From Paraburkholderia sp. LEh10 (lineage in GTDB: Bacteria > Pseudomonadota > Gammaproteobacteria > Burkholderiales > Burkholderiaceae): DNA of 64,000 nt. How positions within the stretch are numbered: the stretch's first letter is position 1; each line of letters begins with the position of its first letter. The notes beneath the pieces are model-generated. The model worked only from the letters and a program-made list of their open reading frames with translations. It searched no databases and was not told the DNA's origin. This document shows, in pieces, positions 8,717 through 18,255 of the stretch. A program made the position numbers and the translations under genes. The stretch lies in the NCBI RefSeq assembly GCF_017814945.1, contig NZ_JAGIPX010000033.1:26598-90597 (forward strand), given 5' to 3'.

Positions 8717-10312
8717 TTACTGGCTGTTGCCGCCCTGCCCGTTGCCATTGCCGGGCGCCGACTGGTTCGCCGGAATGTCGCCGTAGCCGCCGAGGCCGCC
8801 CTTGCCATACGTCCGGTCCACGACCGTCGTGTCACCCTTGATGTTGATCTTGACGGTCGGCGCAAGCGTGCCGCCGCGCCGCGAGCCGATTGCATCGATA
8901 AACGACTCGACGAGACCGCCCGGCATCACATAGTGCGAGTACGACTGGAACTCGCGCGGATTCTGGTTCGGGTCCTGCGCGTACGGCGCACCGGCCGGCG
9001 CGGAAAAGTCGGTAGGGTTGCCGAGTACGAGGCCGCTGCCGCCGTTCAGCGGCAAGAAGTCGCTGCGGATGCCGTTGCCGACGAAGCCGTAGACGCCGTC
9101 TGGCCCGTCGACACCCGCTGCCATCGTTGTGCGGTGGCTGATCGTGAACAGATAGTACTTGCCGTCCTTCAGGTAAATCTGCGGGCGCTCGGTCTGGTCA
9201 TCGACGCAGTTCGCCGACAGGATTGGTGGCAGAAACTTCCATTCGCTCAGTTGCGGATTCGTCGCAACCGCGAGACCGACGTTGGCCTTTTGATACACCG
9301 CGCCCGAGTTCATAACGGCGTTCAGGTCTTCCCGTTGCGGATCGCTCGGCGCGTAGCCGAGGTCAGCTTCCGTGCAGGTGCGCGCGCCGCGCGGGCCGCC
9401 CGTGTTGCCTTCGAATACCATGTAGGTCTTGCCGGGATGTGCGGGATCGGTGAACACGAACGGATCACGGTATGAGAAATAGGTGTTCTGCTCGCCGGTC
9501 TGGTAGTAAGTGCCGTCCGGCTTGAGCAAAGCCTTGTGGTCATCGAAGCCTGAGAACCATACGTGACTGTCGTCGGCGTGGATGTGACCATCGGCGCGCG
9601 TGATGATCGCCTGCGGCGGCGTAATGTCGGCGCCACCGGGAGCCGACCGGTTGAACGACGTCGCGGTGTAGTAGAGGCTGACATTGTCGCCGTGCGTGAG
9701 ACGCGCCGAGCCCGACCATTCGGCGTTATCGGTCATCGGCGACGTGCCGAATACCTTGACGCTCGCACCGTCCGGGAACAGATGACCGCCCCAGGTCCAG
9801 CCGCCGTTCGCGGGCCGCTGCGATGCGGGAACGCCCGCGCGGCGGTAGAAGAAGCCGATGCGCGCGTGAACGTGACGGTCGTCGAATGTATAGCCCGCAT
9901 GCGGATCGGCTGTCAGGGAAAAGATCACCTCCCAGCCCTTGTATGCCAGCTGGTTCGCGCGCATGTCGGCCAGCGGCCACGTGTCCCACACCCAGACGTT
10001 CGAGTTGATCAACGGGAAATCCTGCTGGATGTCCGGCATGGTCAGCGAAAGCGGCAGCGAGTTCTTGTCTGTGGCCGTCGCGACATGCGACTGTGCCTTG
10101 ATCTGACGGATGTCGGCACGCGTCCAGCGCATTGTGAAACTGCTCTCGGGGTCGTATGCCTGCTGCGAATGCGGCGTTGGCGCGGGAAAACCGGGCGTCG
10201 CAGTCTGAGCCAGCGCGGGTAGCGCAACAGCCGACAGTACCGCTGCCGACAGGAAGTGCACACGCAGGCGTGGGTTCATCCGGGTAATTCGCGAGTCATA
10301 GCAAGAGTACAT
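8717..10312 (-). CDS. Levansucrase, glycoside hydrolase family 68
   Basis: A 531-residue secreted GH68 enzyme. The start at 10312 is supported by AAGGA about 10 bases upstream; the inner ATG at 10279 has no such site. A signal sequence ends in ALPALAQ near residue 36. The nucleophile motif is VWDTWPL (Asp110), followed later by SYRDPFVF (the RDP stabiliser) and DDQTERPQ, whose Glu is the acid/base. It splits sucrose and builds levan or fructo-oligosaccharides outside the cytoplasm. The C-terminus is Gly/Asn-rich (PGNGNGQGGNSQ). Its promoter carries two perfect LacI-type operators, so it is sugar-controlled together with the divergent regulator. Confidence 0.95.
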   Translation of the reverse strand: MYSCYDSRITRMNPRLRVHFLSAAVLSAVALPALAQTATPGFPAPTPHSQQAYDPESSFTMRWTRADIRQIKAQSHVATATDKNSLPLSLTMPDIQQDFPLINSNVWVWDTWPLADMRANQLAYKGWEVIFSLTADPHAGYTFDDRHVHARIGFFYRRAGVPASQRPANGGWTWGGHLFPDGASVKVFGTSPMTDNAEWSGSARLTHGDNVSLYYTATSFNRSAPGGADITPPQAIITRADGHIHADDSHVWFSGFDDHKALLKPDGTYYQTGEQNTYFSYRDPFVFTDPAHPGKTYMVFEGNTGGPRGARTCTEADLGYAPSDPQREDLNAVMNSGAVYQKANVGLAVATNPQLSEWKFLPPILSANCVDDQTERPQIYLKDGKYYLFTISHRTTMAAGVDGPDGVYGFVGNGIRSDFLPLNGGSGLVLGNPTDFSAPAGAPYAQDPNQNPREFQSYSHYVMPGGLVESFIDAIGSRRGGTLAPTVKINIKGDTTVVDRTYGKGGLGGYGDIPANQSAPGNGNGQGGNSQ

Positions 10313-10348
10313 GGGGAGCGTCCTTAGGAAGGTGTTACGGATGTTTTT

Positions 10349-10384
10349 CCAAACCGGTTTGGATGCTAGTTCAAACCGGTTTGA
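10349..10384. promoter_or_regulatory. Twin LacI-family operators
   Basis: Two perfect palindromes, CCAAACCGGTTTGG (10349-10362) and TCAAACCGGTTTGA (10371-10384), share the 12-bp core CAAACCGGTTTG. Their centres are 22 bp apart, close to two helical turns. They lie in the divergent region between the levansucrase gene and the LacI regulator, which is the obvious candidate to bind them. Confidence 0.85.
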
Positions 10385-10475
10385 AAGTCAAAAATCTAAT
10401 CAAATAGCGGTATGATGAGCAGGTTCTCTCATCACCCGGACACATGGCGACGGGAGCGAGACCGCAAGGGGAAAG

Positions 10476-11489
10476 ATGAAAACGAATCTGAAGGCGCTGG
10501 CAAGCGCCTTGGGCCTGTCGAGGACGACGGTCAGCCGGGCGCTGAACGGCTATGACGACGTGAGCGAGGCAACCCGAAAGCGAGTGATCGAGGCCGCGCG
10601 GGCGCTTGGCTACCAGGCAGATCCGACCGCGCGCAGGCTGGCGACGGGCCGCGCCGACGCGATCGGCATCGTGTACCCGTTCGGAGCCGGCGATCTGGGC
10701 GATCCGCGCTTTTGCGAGGTGGTCGCGGGCATGACCGAGGCACTCGGCGAACGCGACATGGACCTGATCATTGCATCTGCCCGGCCGAACGCGGAACTGG
10801 AGACGTACCGGCGCCTCGTGGAAGGCCGGTCGGTCGACGGCCTGATCGTCGCGCGCACGCAGATGGATGACAGACGGATCGCGCTCCTCCAGGAGTGGGA
10901 TTTTCCGTTCGTCGCTTACGGCCGGACTAATAGCGCGCGGCCCTACTGGTGGTTTGATTTCGACAACGAAACGGGAGCGCGAGCCGCGACGCAGCGGTTA
11001 ATCGAGTTCGGCCATCGCCGGATTGCGTTGATCAGCGCGCCGCTTGCCATGACTTTTGCGGCCCAGCGTCGGGAGGGCTTCGAGAGCGCGTTGCGAAACG
11101 CGGGCATTGCTCCCTTGGCTGAACTGATGATCGAGTGTTCGTTTGACAGTGCAGGCGGCCATAATGCGGCGACCATGCTGTTAAGCCTCACCGAACCGCC
11201 AAGTGCGGTCCTTGTGGACAATAACCTGGCAGGCGCGGGCGCATTTCGCGCGATCGTCGACAGTGGACGCAAGCTTGGCAGCGATGTCTCGCTGATCGTC
11301 TATGACGGTGTGCCTTCGGAAGTTTCGCATCCGTACGCGGTAACGGCCGTCACGCAGCCGACGGGCCATGCGTCGGGAACCGCCATAGCCGAACTCGTAT
11401 TGAACGCGATCAGAGATCGGGACCGTTGTGCGCATCGGCTTGCGTTACCCCGTATCGAGCCGGGCGATACAGACGGCCCGAGAATTTGA
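10476..11489 (+). CDS. LacI-family transcriptional repressor of the levan locus
   Basis: A 337-residue LacI protein. The N-terminal HTH is NLKALASALGLSRTTVSRALNGYDDVSEATRKRVIEAARALGYQ, with the TVSRALNG recognition-helix pattern. A periplasmic-binding-protein-like sensor domain follows (GIVYPFGAGDLGDPRF, VDGLIVARTQ, GHRRIALIS, VDNNLAGAGAFRAI). A good ribosome site, GGGGAAAG, precedes the ATG. It is divergent from the levansucrase, and the two CAAACCGGTTTG palindromes between them match the expected operator type. The effector is likely sucrose, fructose or a fructan fragment (inference). Autoregulation is probable. Confidence 0.92.
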   Translation: MKTNLKALASALGLSRTTVSRALNGYDDVSEATRKRVIEAARALGYQADPTARRLATGRADAIGIVYPFGAGDLGDPRFCEVVAGMTEALGERDMDLIIASARPNAELETYRRLVEGRSVDGLIVARTQMDDRRIALLQEWDFPFVAYGRTNSARPYWWFDFDNETGARAATQRLIEFGHRRIALISAPLAMTFAAQRREGFESALRNAGIAPLAELMIECSFDSAGGHNAATMLLSLTEPPSAVLVDNNLAGAGAFRAIVDSGRKLGSDVSLIVYDGVPSEVSHPYAVTAVTQPTGHASGTAIAELVLNAIRDRDRCAHRLALPRIEPGDTDGPRI

Positions 11490-11664
11490 GGTCAGCTCAG
11501 CAATCGGACAATCTGGCCGGAAAACGGAATCCGAGGCATGAGTTCCGACGGCGCACATGAAGTGAAGGGAACACCAGCATGCACTGCCGTCCCAGCGGAA
11601 ATGGGGGCGTACACTGGGACATCCTGGGCGGCCTGATGCCCGCAGCCTTCGAATCGATCCAGCC

Positions 11665-12624
11665 ATGCTTGATGAACAACGCCGTCAATTCATCCTCGGG
11701 AGCACGCTTGGTGCAGCGGGGTTAGTCTGGACGAAAGCGTTGTGCGCTGCAAGCCGCAACGACACGATCGCGCTCGTGCTGAAATCCATGTCCGATCCGT
11801 TCACGAGAACGATGATCGATGCCGCCCAGGCGTTCCAAAGGCACTTCCCTCATCCGTTCCAGCTTGTCGTAGATGGCGCCCCAACTGAAACTGATGCCGA
11901 CGAGCAAATACGCGTCATCGGCAACCTGATCTCGCAGCGCGTCAGCGCAATCGTGCTGGCGCCAGCAGACTCAAAGGCGCTGGTTCCCGTCACGAGCGAG
12001 TGCATAGGACGCGGCATCATCACGCTCACGATCGACAATCCTCTGGACCCGGATGCGCTGAACGCCGCAAATGTCCATGTACCGTTTGTCGGACCCGACA
12101 ACCGTCGAGGCGCGAGGCTGGTTGCTAACTATCTCGCGAGTAGGCTTCACGGCGGCGATCAAGTCGGCATCGTCCAAGGTGTGCCGACAAGCCGCAACGC
12201 GCAGCAGCGCACGGCGGGGTTCACAGATGAGATGAAGGCTGCACATGTCCAGGTCGTTGCGCTCGAAGCCGGCGACTGGGAGTACAACAAGGGCAGATTG
12301 GCAGCATCGACGATACTCGCACGAAAACCTGAAATACGGGCGCTTCTGTGCGGCAACGACAATATGGCCATGGGAGCGGTCGACGCGGTTCGTGCGGCGA
12401 GAAGAACCGGAGCAGTCTTTATCACCGGATACAACAACAGCGACGCGATCAAGCCGCTGCTCAAAAACGGGCGAATCCTCGCGACCGTAGATCAGTTCGC
12501 GGCGAAGCAGGCCGTTTACGGCGTCGACGTGGCCTTGCAGGCGTTACTGCAACAGCAAAAACAGGGGGACCTGTCTGCTTTCATCGAGACGCCATTAACG
12601 CTGATTACACGCACCAGCGGGTAG
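11665..12624 (+). CDS. Periplasmic sugar-binding protein (RbsB type) with Tat-like signal
   Basis: A 319-residue type I periplasmic binding protein. The N-terminus DEQRRQFILGSTLGAAGLVW has the twin-arginine pattern RRxFI plus a hydrophobic stretch, so Tat export is likely. The body has the ribose-binding-protein layout: IALVLKSMSDPFTRTMIDAAQAF, ISQRVSAIVLAPADSKALVPV, VGIVQGVPTSRNAQQRTAGF and GNDNMAMGAVDAVRAA. No permease or ATPase gene accompanies it. It may feed a transporter or sensor encoded elsewhere, or be a leftover of a sugar importer tied to the levan module. No clear Shine-Dalgarno sequence precedes the ATG. Confidence 0.85.
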   Translation: MLDEQRRQFILGSTLGAAGLVWTKALCAASRNDTIALVLKSMSDPFTRTMIDAAQAFQRHFPHPFQLVVDGAPTETDADEQIRVIGNLISQRVSAIVLAPADSKALVPVTSECIGRGIITLTIDNPLDPDALNAANVHVPFVGPDNRRGARLVANYLASRLHGGDQVGIVQGVPTSRNAQQRTAGFTDEMKAAHVQVVALEAGDWEYNKGRLAASTILARKPEIRALLCGNDNMAMGAVDAVRAARRTGAVFITGYNNSDAIKPLLKNGRILATVDQFAAKQAVYGVDVALQALLQQQKQGDLSAFIETPLTLITRTSG

Positions 12625-12676
12625 CACTTGCACAAATAGTCGGGTCTGAATAATTCGTTTTGGTCGGCACTTGCCC

Positions 12677-13097
12677 TCACGCCAGGACAGTAGTGATTGA
12701 GCGGGTGCACAAGGCGATCAGAACAAGGGCGTAAAAAAGCCGCAGCTTCCTGAGGATCATCCGCAGGTTATGGCCGGCGCCGCATAGCACTGCATGTATC
12801 GCATCACCCAACGCACCTTTGAGCCAATTCCAATCGGGCATGCCGTCCGCCTTCATGTGACCGCTGGCCGGCTCGATCGCGCTTCGCCTGCGGATCATCG
12901 CGCGCAGGCCGCGCGTGATCCCGCATCGTAATCCCGGGTGATAGATCTTCGCGCCATCGACGACGACACCCTTGTAGATCAACAATGACCACTTCCGGCT
13001 TCACGTCGCTCAGGATCACCGCCTGCTCCAGGGCCGTCGGCCAGCGTATGGACGTCGTACGGATTGCCCGGCATGGCATCGAGCGCGCCCCGACCAC
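12677..13097 (-). mobile_element. IS5-family transposase remnant (C-terminal part, frameshifted)
   Basis: The minus strand encodes the end of an IS5-type DDE transposase: IRRRSAIEPASGHMKADG, NWLKGALGDAIHAVLCGAGHNLRMILRKLRLF. This is the segment around the last catalytic Glu. The preceding part, ALEQAVILSDVKPEVVIVDLQG, lies in another frame, so the gene is broken near 12985. The N-terminal two thirds and the terminal repeats are not recognisable. It is a dead fragment. Confidence 0.8.
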
Positions 13098-14080
13098 GAG
13101 CCCTTCCGAATCTAGTTGAGATCGTCGCCCGAAGAAACCATTCGTGTCAGTTTGCTCTCGTCAAGCGTCAGGATTGCGAATCGTGGCTTCCGCACTGATC
13201 TCACGCCCTGGCCTTGCGTAGCATCGTCGGCGCTCTGCCCAGCGTCACGGTCGTGCTCGACCTCCTGATACCTTACTCTTCGCATACCGAAACATATCGT
13301 CGCATCTTCAGCATGCCGTACATGAAATGGATTTGCGCCTCAAGTTTGTTCGACCGCTCTGTACAAAATCAGCGTCGAAACTCGCAACCAGTTGTTAGTG
13401 TGAACACGCGGTAGTTACACCGCATCCGCGGACAATTCGATCTCGCCAAGCTGCGCCTCAAAGGTACCACTACGCCCGCTGTCTGGAAGGCCGTATTGGC
13501 CGCATGATGAAGTGACCGACCGAATGCGTTTCTCGCATCAACCGGCTATTTGCCCCAGAACCCGGAAGACCACGGATGGCAGGCAGGTGAAATCACGGGG
13601 CGCGCGGTTCTCGATGCCTTACAAGGTCTGCGCGGATGATAGCAAAAATCCAACAAGCCGAAAGCGTATGTTAAGGAGAAAGCGACACCTGCTCACGTGT
13701 CGAAAGGCACATTCGACGTCAGCTCGACCTCGCCACTGCCGCGAAGGGCGGAGCCCTCGCGAGAGTTTAGATGCTCCTGCCATCTCTGAAGCGCCCATCT
13801 GGCAAGCCATCCCGCGACGCCCGCAACCCTTTTAAGAGGGTACCGGATCTACCCGGCGCGGCCACCCGCATCGCCCCGCGTGGGGGCGGTCCGTTCGCTT
13901 TCCTAACTGGCATCTTTCCTGCATATATGTGAGCCGAATGCGAACCCGGCGCCGCTCTCCCGTCCCACTTTTGCAGACCCAACGGCGCCCACCTTGCACC
14001 CGCGGCATCGGCGCTTCGGTTACAGAACGGTGGTGTCAGATCAGTGTTTGAGTTGACTTCTATATACTTTGGATACCGAA
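13098..14080. other. Gene-poor stretch between the IS5 remnant and phaZ
   Basis: Nearly 1 kb with only short, low-quality reading frames on both strands. None has a ribosome site plus a recognisable family. It probably contains decayed mobile DNA contiguous with the IS5 fragment. I see no clear promoter for the depolymerase apart from a TTGACT-like hexamer near 14054 without a well-placed -10. Confidence 0.45.
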
Positions 14081-15322
14081 GTGATTTACGAAATGCACGA
14101 CCTGCAAATGACGCTGTGGGGATCGATTCTTCCGTGGGCGCAGGCGACCGCGACCCTCCTGGCACCGCTCCATCATGCGCCTTGCTTCACGCACTCCCGC
14201 CAGATCGCCGCTGGCTGCGAACTGCTGGTCCGGCTTTGCAGGCCCTACCCGAAGCCGGAATACGGTCTGACGGACACCGTAATCGACGGGGAGCGAGTGG
14301 CGGTGACGGAAAGCGTCACGTTGCACAAGCCATTTTGTCGGTTGCTGCATTTTGAGCGCGCCACCTCGCAGACTCCCCCCGTCGTGCTGGTCGTCGCTCC
14401 ACTTTCTGGACACCACGCGACGCTGTTGCGGGACACGGTGCGGACGATGCTGCCCGATTTCGATATCTATCTCACCGAGTGGATCGATGCGCGCATGGTC
14501 CCGATGACAGAAGGTGGCTTTCACCTCGACGACTACGTCGCCTATGTGCGCGAGTTCGTTGGCTTCCTCGGACCGGACATCCATGTCGTGTCGGTCTGCC
14601 AGTCGACGGTGCCGGTGCTGGCCGCCATTTCGCTGATGGCAAACAATGGCGAACCCACGCCCAACAGCATGACCCTGATGGGTGGCCCCATCGACGCGCG
14701 TCGCGGCGAAACAAAAGTGAACCACTCGGCCGTCAGCAAGCCGCTCGATTGGTTCGAGCGCGAACTGATCGCGACGGTGCCGAGCAACTATCCCGGCGCC
14801 GGTCGAAAGGTGTACCCGGGATTTCTTCAACACGCGGCCTTCGTGGCCATGAATCCAGAGCGGCATCTGGTGTCGCACCTCAAGTACTACTTCGACGTGT
14901 CTACGGGCAACGCCGAGGCGGCCAGCGCGCATCGACGGTTCTACGACGAATACAACGCCGTGCTCGATATGGCGGGTGAATACTATTTGGAGACGGTCCA
15001 GTCGGTCTTCCATGAATTCCGCCTCGCACGGGGAGTCTGGCGGGTGTGCGGCGAGCATGTGCGTCCGCACGCCGTCAGGACCACCGCCCTGATCACCGTC
15101 GAGGGCGACCGCGACGATATCTGCGGGGCAGGTCAAACCCACGCTGCGCACGATCTCTGTACCGGCCTCGACGACTCGTACAAACACGCTGTGACGGCCC
15201 TCGGCTGCGGCCACTACGGCATTTTCTCAGGGAACGCCTGGCGCACCGCGATCTATCCGCAGATTCGGGAGCTGATCCACCGGTACCAATCACGCGAAGC
15301 TGCAGAATCGGGGGACGGGTAG
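14081..15322 (+). CDS. phaZ: Intracellular polyhydroxybutyrate depolymerase
   Basis: About 413 residues if started at GTG 14081 (MIYEMHDLQ), which aligns with the usual N-terminus of intracellular PhaZ; a TTG at 14069 would add four residues. Family features: WAQATATLL, FCRLLHFERA, APLSGHHATLLRDTVRTMLPDFDIYLTEWIDAR, and the lipase-box-like VVSVCQSTVPVLAA with the catalytic Cys expected for this PhaZ type. C-terminal segments ALITVEGDRDDICGAGQTHAAHDLC and GCGHYGIFSGNAWR carry the catalytic Asp and His. It breaks down stored PHB granules. A decayed second copy lies beside phaC at 37.3 kb. Confidence 0.92.
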   Translation: MIYEMHDLQMTLWGSILPWAQATATLLAPLHHAPCFTHSRQIAAGCELLVRLCRPYPKPEYGLTDTVIDGERVAVTESVTLHKPFCRLLHFERATSQTPPVVLVVAPLSGHHATLLRDTVRTMLPDFDIYLTEWIDARMVPMTEGGFHLDDYVAYVREFVGFLGPDIHVVSVCQSTVPVLAAISLMANNGEPTPNSMTLMGGPIDARRGETKVNHSAVSKPLDWFERELIATVPSNYPGAGRKVYPGFLQHAAFVAMNPERHLVSHLKYYFDVSTGNAEAASAHRRFYDEYNAVLDMAGEYYLETVQSVFHEFRLARGVWRVCGEHVRPHAVRTTALITVEGDRDDICGAGQTHAAHDLCTGLDDSYKHAVTALGCGHYGIFSGNAWRTAIYPQIRELIHRYQSREAAESGDG

Positions 15323-15626
15323 CGTCAGGCGGAGGCGGCATAACAACGAGCATGCAGTTGGAGAAGACGGAGATGAACACGGGCGGAAAACCATTACGGA
15401 CTGCAATCGAAGTGTGGCTTGCGCCAACTCCATTGCTGCCGATTCGCGTTACCCAATTGAGGCGCAGAGTTACCGTCCGAAACGCTATGTACGCTTCGAC
15501 ACATCTGGGCCTGCAGGACGACGCCGTCCTCACCATTCCACTCGGCCGACCCGTTACTCCCATCCTGCTTAATGCGCCCCGCGACGAGGCACCCGCGGGC
15601 GGACATGTTCCCCAAGGAGATCATCG
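15323..15626. other. Intergenic region upstream of the ArgP-like gene
   Basis: A 304-bp gap. An open frame from ATG 15352 (about 92 residues) has no family match I know and no good ribosome site, so it is not called. AAGGAG shortly before 15627 is the ribosome site of the regulator. Confidence 0.4.
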
Positions 15627-16583
15627 ATGATGCTCGATCGACACCAGTTGGAAGCCTTTGCAGCGGTCGTTGAAACACTAAGCTTCGAACGTGCGGCCGA
15701 AAGACTCCATGTTACGCGCGGCGCTATCTCGCAGCGCATCAAGGCACTCGAAGAGGCGCTCTCTGCCGTCGTGCTGGTGCGCGACAAGCCCCTCGCGCTC
15801 ACTTCGGTCGGGGAGGTGCTGTTCAAGCACGTGGCCGCAGTGCGGCTCCTCGAAGCCGACACTTTCGGGCAGATCCGCTCTCACGGCGTCAGCGGCCGCG
15901 GCGGCATGACGCTCGCCATCGGTGTCGACGCGCACTCGATCGACACCTGGTTCTGCGCGGTCGTGCGGCGTCTGATCGAACGCAACACGGTTGAACTGGA
16001 GGTTGTCGTCGACGATGCGGACCCGGGGTTTCCGGCGCTGAGCCGCGGCGAGATCATCGGCTGTGTCTCCACGGTGCCGCGTCCTGCGCGCGGCTGCGCC
16101 GCCACGCCGATCGGTGACATAGCCTACCGCTGTGTGGCGAGCCCGGAGTTCATGCAGCGTCATTTCGCGAAAGGCTTCTGCCTGCATTCCGCCACCTCGG
16201 CGCCTGCGGTGTTGCTGGGGCGGCGCACCGCCCTGCTGGATCGCTACCTCGATGCGGTGTTCGGCGTGTCCGTCGGACGCTATCGAAAGAATTTTCTACC
16301 GTCTCCGGCGTCGCAACTCGAGGCGATCATGGTCGGCGTCGGCTACGGGCTGCTTCCGGAACAGACCGCGCTGTCGCGGCTCGCGAGCGGCGAACTCGTG
16401 GACGTGCTGCGCCACATGCCTTTTCCGGTGACCCTGTACTGGCACCACTGGCGCGCTGCGCCACCGATCTGCGAGTCGATCTCGTCAGAGATCATCGCCT
16501 GCGCACGCGAAATCCTGCAGGTGCCGCAGACGAAACAAACAATGCCAGTGTCGGCGCGGCACGACATTGCCTGGACGGGCTAA
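15627..16583 (+). CDS. LysR-family regulator, ArgP/LysG (IciA) group
   Basis: A 318-residue LysR regulator. The HTH is LDRHQLEAFAAVVETLSFERAAERLHVTRGAISQRIKALEEALSAVVLVR. The effector domain holds DAHSIDTWFCAVVRRL and MVGVGYGLLPEQTALSRLASGELVDVL, which follow the ArgP/LysG pattern. ArgP proteins sense Arg or Lys and often activate a divergent LysE-type exporter, but no lysE is next to this gene. AAGGAG lies about 8 bases before the ATG at 15627. Its present target is unknown; autoregulation or control of distant amino acid genes is possible. Confidence 0.88.
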   Translation: MMLDRHQLEAFAAVVETLSFERAAERLHVTRGAISQRIKALEEALSAVVLVRDKPLALTSVGEVLFKHVAAVRLLEADTFGQIRSHGVSGRGGMTLAIGVDAHSIDTWFCAVVRRLIERNTVELEVVVDDADPGFPALSRGEIIGCVSTVPRPARGCAATPIGDIAYRCVASPEFMQRHFAKGFCLHSATSAPAVLLGRRTALLDRYLDAVFGVSVGRYRKNFLPSPASQLEAIMVGVGYGLLPEQTALSRLASGELVDVLRHMPFPVTLYWHHWRAAPPICESISSEIIACAREILQVPQTKQTMPVSARHDIAWTG

Positions 16584-16968
16584 AGCATCCCCCGAACGCC
16601 AATGCGTGTCCACGCGACGGTCGAACCAGGCCATTGCCGCAAGCATGTCGAGGATCGAACGTCATGTCGCTTTAGAGGATTCAGGCACATAGCGAGCACT
16701 TTCGCCGGCATCGAGTTGATGCATCACATCCGAAAGTCGATTCGACCAGGTGAAGCCGGGCCGCAAGGATGCCACTGCGCGCGCTGCCTTGATCGCCGTT
16801 GTTTGCGCATGATGATGCAACCCACAAGCGTTCCGGTTTTCGTCACCACCATCCCCTTGCATCTGAGCCCCGTTGGGCACGCCAAAAGAAACCGGCTGCC
16901 AGGATCTGCCCCGACAGCCCACTTCGCGCTGTGTGTTCAGCCATCGTTTGAACCATGCCAGGATGGGG
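16584..16968. other. Convergent intergenic region
   Basis: A 385-bp gap between the ArgP-like gene and the end of the MFS gene. Open frames on either strand (for example the minus-strand tail GFTWSNRLSDVMHQLDAGES) have no start or family I can support. It may hold a small gene remnant. No clear terminator hairpin was found. Confidence 0.4.
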
Positions 16969-18255
16969 TCAGGCTTGCCCGGGGCCTTTGCGCGTGGTGG
17001 TGATCGCGCAGGCAGCGGTGCCCTCTTGCGCCGGCCCGCCCTCGAGTTTCGCCCGAAAGTGCCGCGCCGTCGTCCATAACAGCGCGGAACCGGGTAACGC
17101 GAGCAGCAGCGCCATAAAAAGGACGATGTTCTGGACGCCAAGTGCCGGCCCAAGGCTTGCCGTGATGACACCCGCGATCGGGTACGACAGAGAGTTGATT
17201 AGGTAGAACGGCCCGATGACCTTGCCTAGATGCTCTGGTTCGATTGCCTTGACGCGTTGCGTGCGGTTGAACACGTTGAACCACGCGACACCTGCCATCG
17301 CCGCAGGAAACGACGTCGCGTAGACCCACACATTACTCGCCGTGCCCATCCATACGAGGCCAAAGCACATCAGCGCGAAGCCGCAGGCACCGAGGCGATA
17401 GATGGACCATGAAGTCAGCAAGCGCGGAATCAGCAGCAAATTCAGGAATCCCAGCAGGCCCGCGCCGGCGTTCATCAGGCCGAAGATGCTGTCCGACGCC
17501 TGGAAAAAGCCGGTGATCAGGTACGCATTCGCACTGATCGCGATTGCGAACGCGAGGTTGATCGTGAAGTTCACGACAGCCAGCAAGACAACCGGACGGT
17601 TGGCGATCAGGAGCTTCCAGCCGAGCGCCAGGTCTTGCCCGATGCGGCTCGTCACGACGACCTTGCGCAAGCCAGACGGCATGTCGCCCCAGCACAGGGC
17701 CGCCAGCGCGAACGCGGTTGCGGCGACGAGCAGAAGCGGCAACTTGCCGAGCCAATGCGCCAGACCCGCGGCAAAGGCGGGCCCGAGCGCCCGCGAGAGC
17801 AACTCCCCATTCTGCACCAGCGACTGCAGGCGCGATAACTTGTCGCCCTCGGCAAGCGCCGGCACCGTCTTCTCGACCGACATGCGGATCGGTGCCATCA
17901 GTGCGGACAGAAAGGCGCTGTTGACCATCAGCGCGATGATCGTGACGGCCGGCGCGGCCCAACAGGTGGCCACCGCGACCAGCAGGCACAGCGCACGGGC
18001 CGCGTTCGCATCGAGGAACAGCCTGCGTCCGCCGAGCCGATCGGCCAGCATGCCCGCAAACGGGTAGGCCATCAGCGCCGGCACCCACTCGACGGCGAAC
18101 GCGATGCCTGAATAGGCAACACTGCCGGTTTCCTGGAAGATGATCAGAGGGACCGCGAACATCACCGTTTGCTCGGCGACAATGCCCAGCATCAGGCCGG
18201 CGGCGAACCAGCGCAGGCGCCTCGCCCTGCGCACGTCAATGGCATCAGATGACAA
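16969..18255 (-). CDS. MFS transporter, likely exporter of the adjacent cluster
   Basis: A 428-residue major facilitator with about 12 predicted membrane helices. Visible signs are the loop PFAGMLADRLGGRRLFL after helix 2 (the A-motif), MVNSAFLSALMAPIRMSVEKTVPAL, and paired hydrophobic helices throughout. It resembles enterobactin/EntS-like and macrolide-type exporters of small metabolites more than sugar importers. Its start overlaps the end of the LLM monooxygenase gene by 11 bp, so they form one transcript divergent from the nine-gene operon. Export of or self-resistance to the cluster product is the likely role (inference from context). Confidence 0.85.
   Translation of the reverse strand: MSSDAIDVRRARRLRWFAAGLMLGIVAEQTVMFAVPLIIFQETGSVAYSGIAFAVEWVPALMAYPFAGMLADRLGGRRLFLDANAARALCLLVAVATCWAAPAVTIIALMVNSAFLSALMAPIRMSVEKTVPALAEGDKLSRLQSLVQNGELLSRALGPAFAAGLAHWLGKLPLLLVAATAFALAALCWGDMPSGLRKVVVTSRIGQDLALGWKLLIANRPVVLLAVVNFTINLAFAIAISANAYLITGFFQASDSIFGLMNAGAGLLGFLNLLLIPRLLTSWSIYRLGACGFALMCFGLVWMGTASNVWVYATSFPAAMAGVAWFNVFNRTQRVKAIEPEHLGKVIGPFYLINSLSYPIAGVITASLGPALGVQNIVLFMALLLALPGSALLWTTARHFRAKLEGGPAQEGTAACAITTTRKGPGQA

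Noticed and set aside
8498..9475. A 325-residue plus-strand frame over the levansucrase gene
   Set aside because: Antisense shadow of the clearly recognisable GH68 gene; composition is Arg/Ala-rich with no domain.
13920..13960. A possible tRNA-like 3' end (GAACCCGGCG-type stretch)
   Set aside because: No matching acceptor stem, anticodon arm or CCA-proximal fold could be built on either strand.
14050..14068. TTGACT and TATACT as a promoter for phaZ
   Set aside because: The two hexamers are only about 5 bp apart, far from the 16-18 bp needed.
13767..14165. A 132-residue minus-strand frame upstream of phaZ
   Set aside because: No ribosome site, overlaps the phaZ start on the other strand and shows no family I can support.
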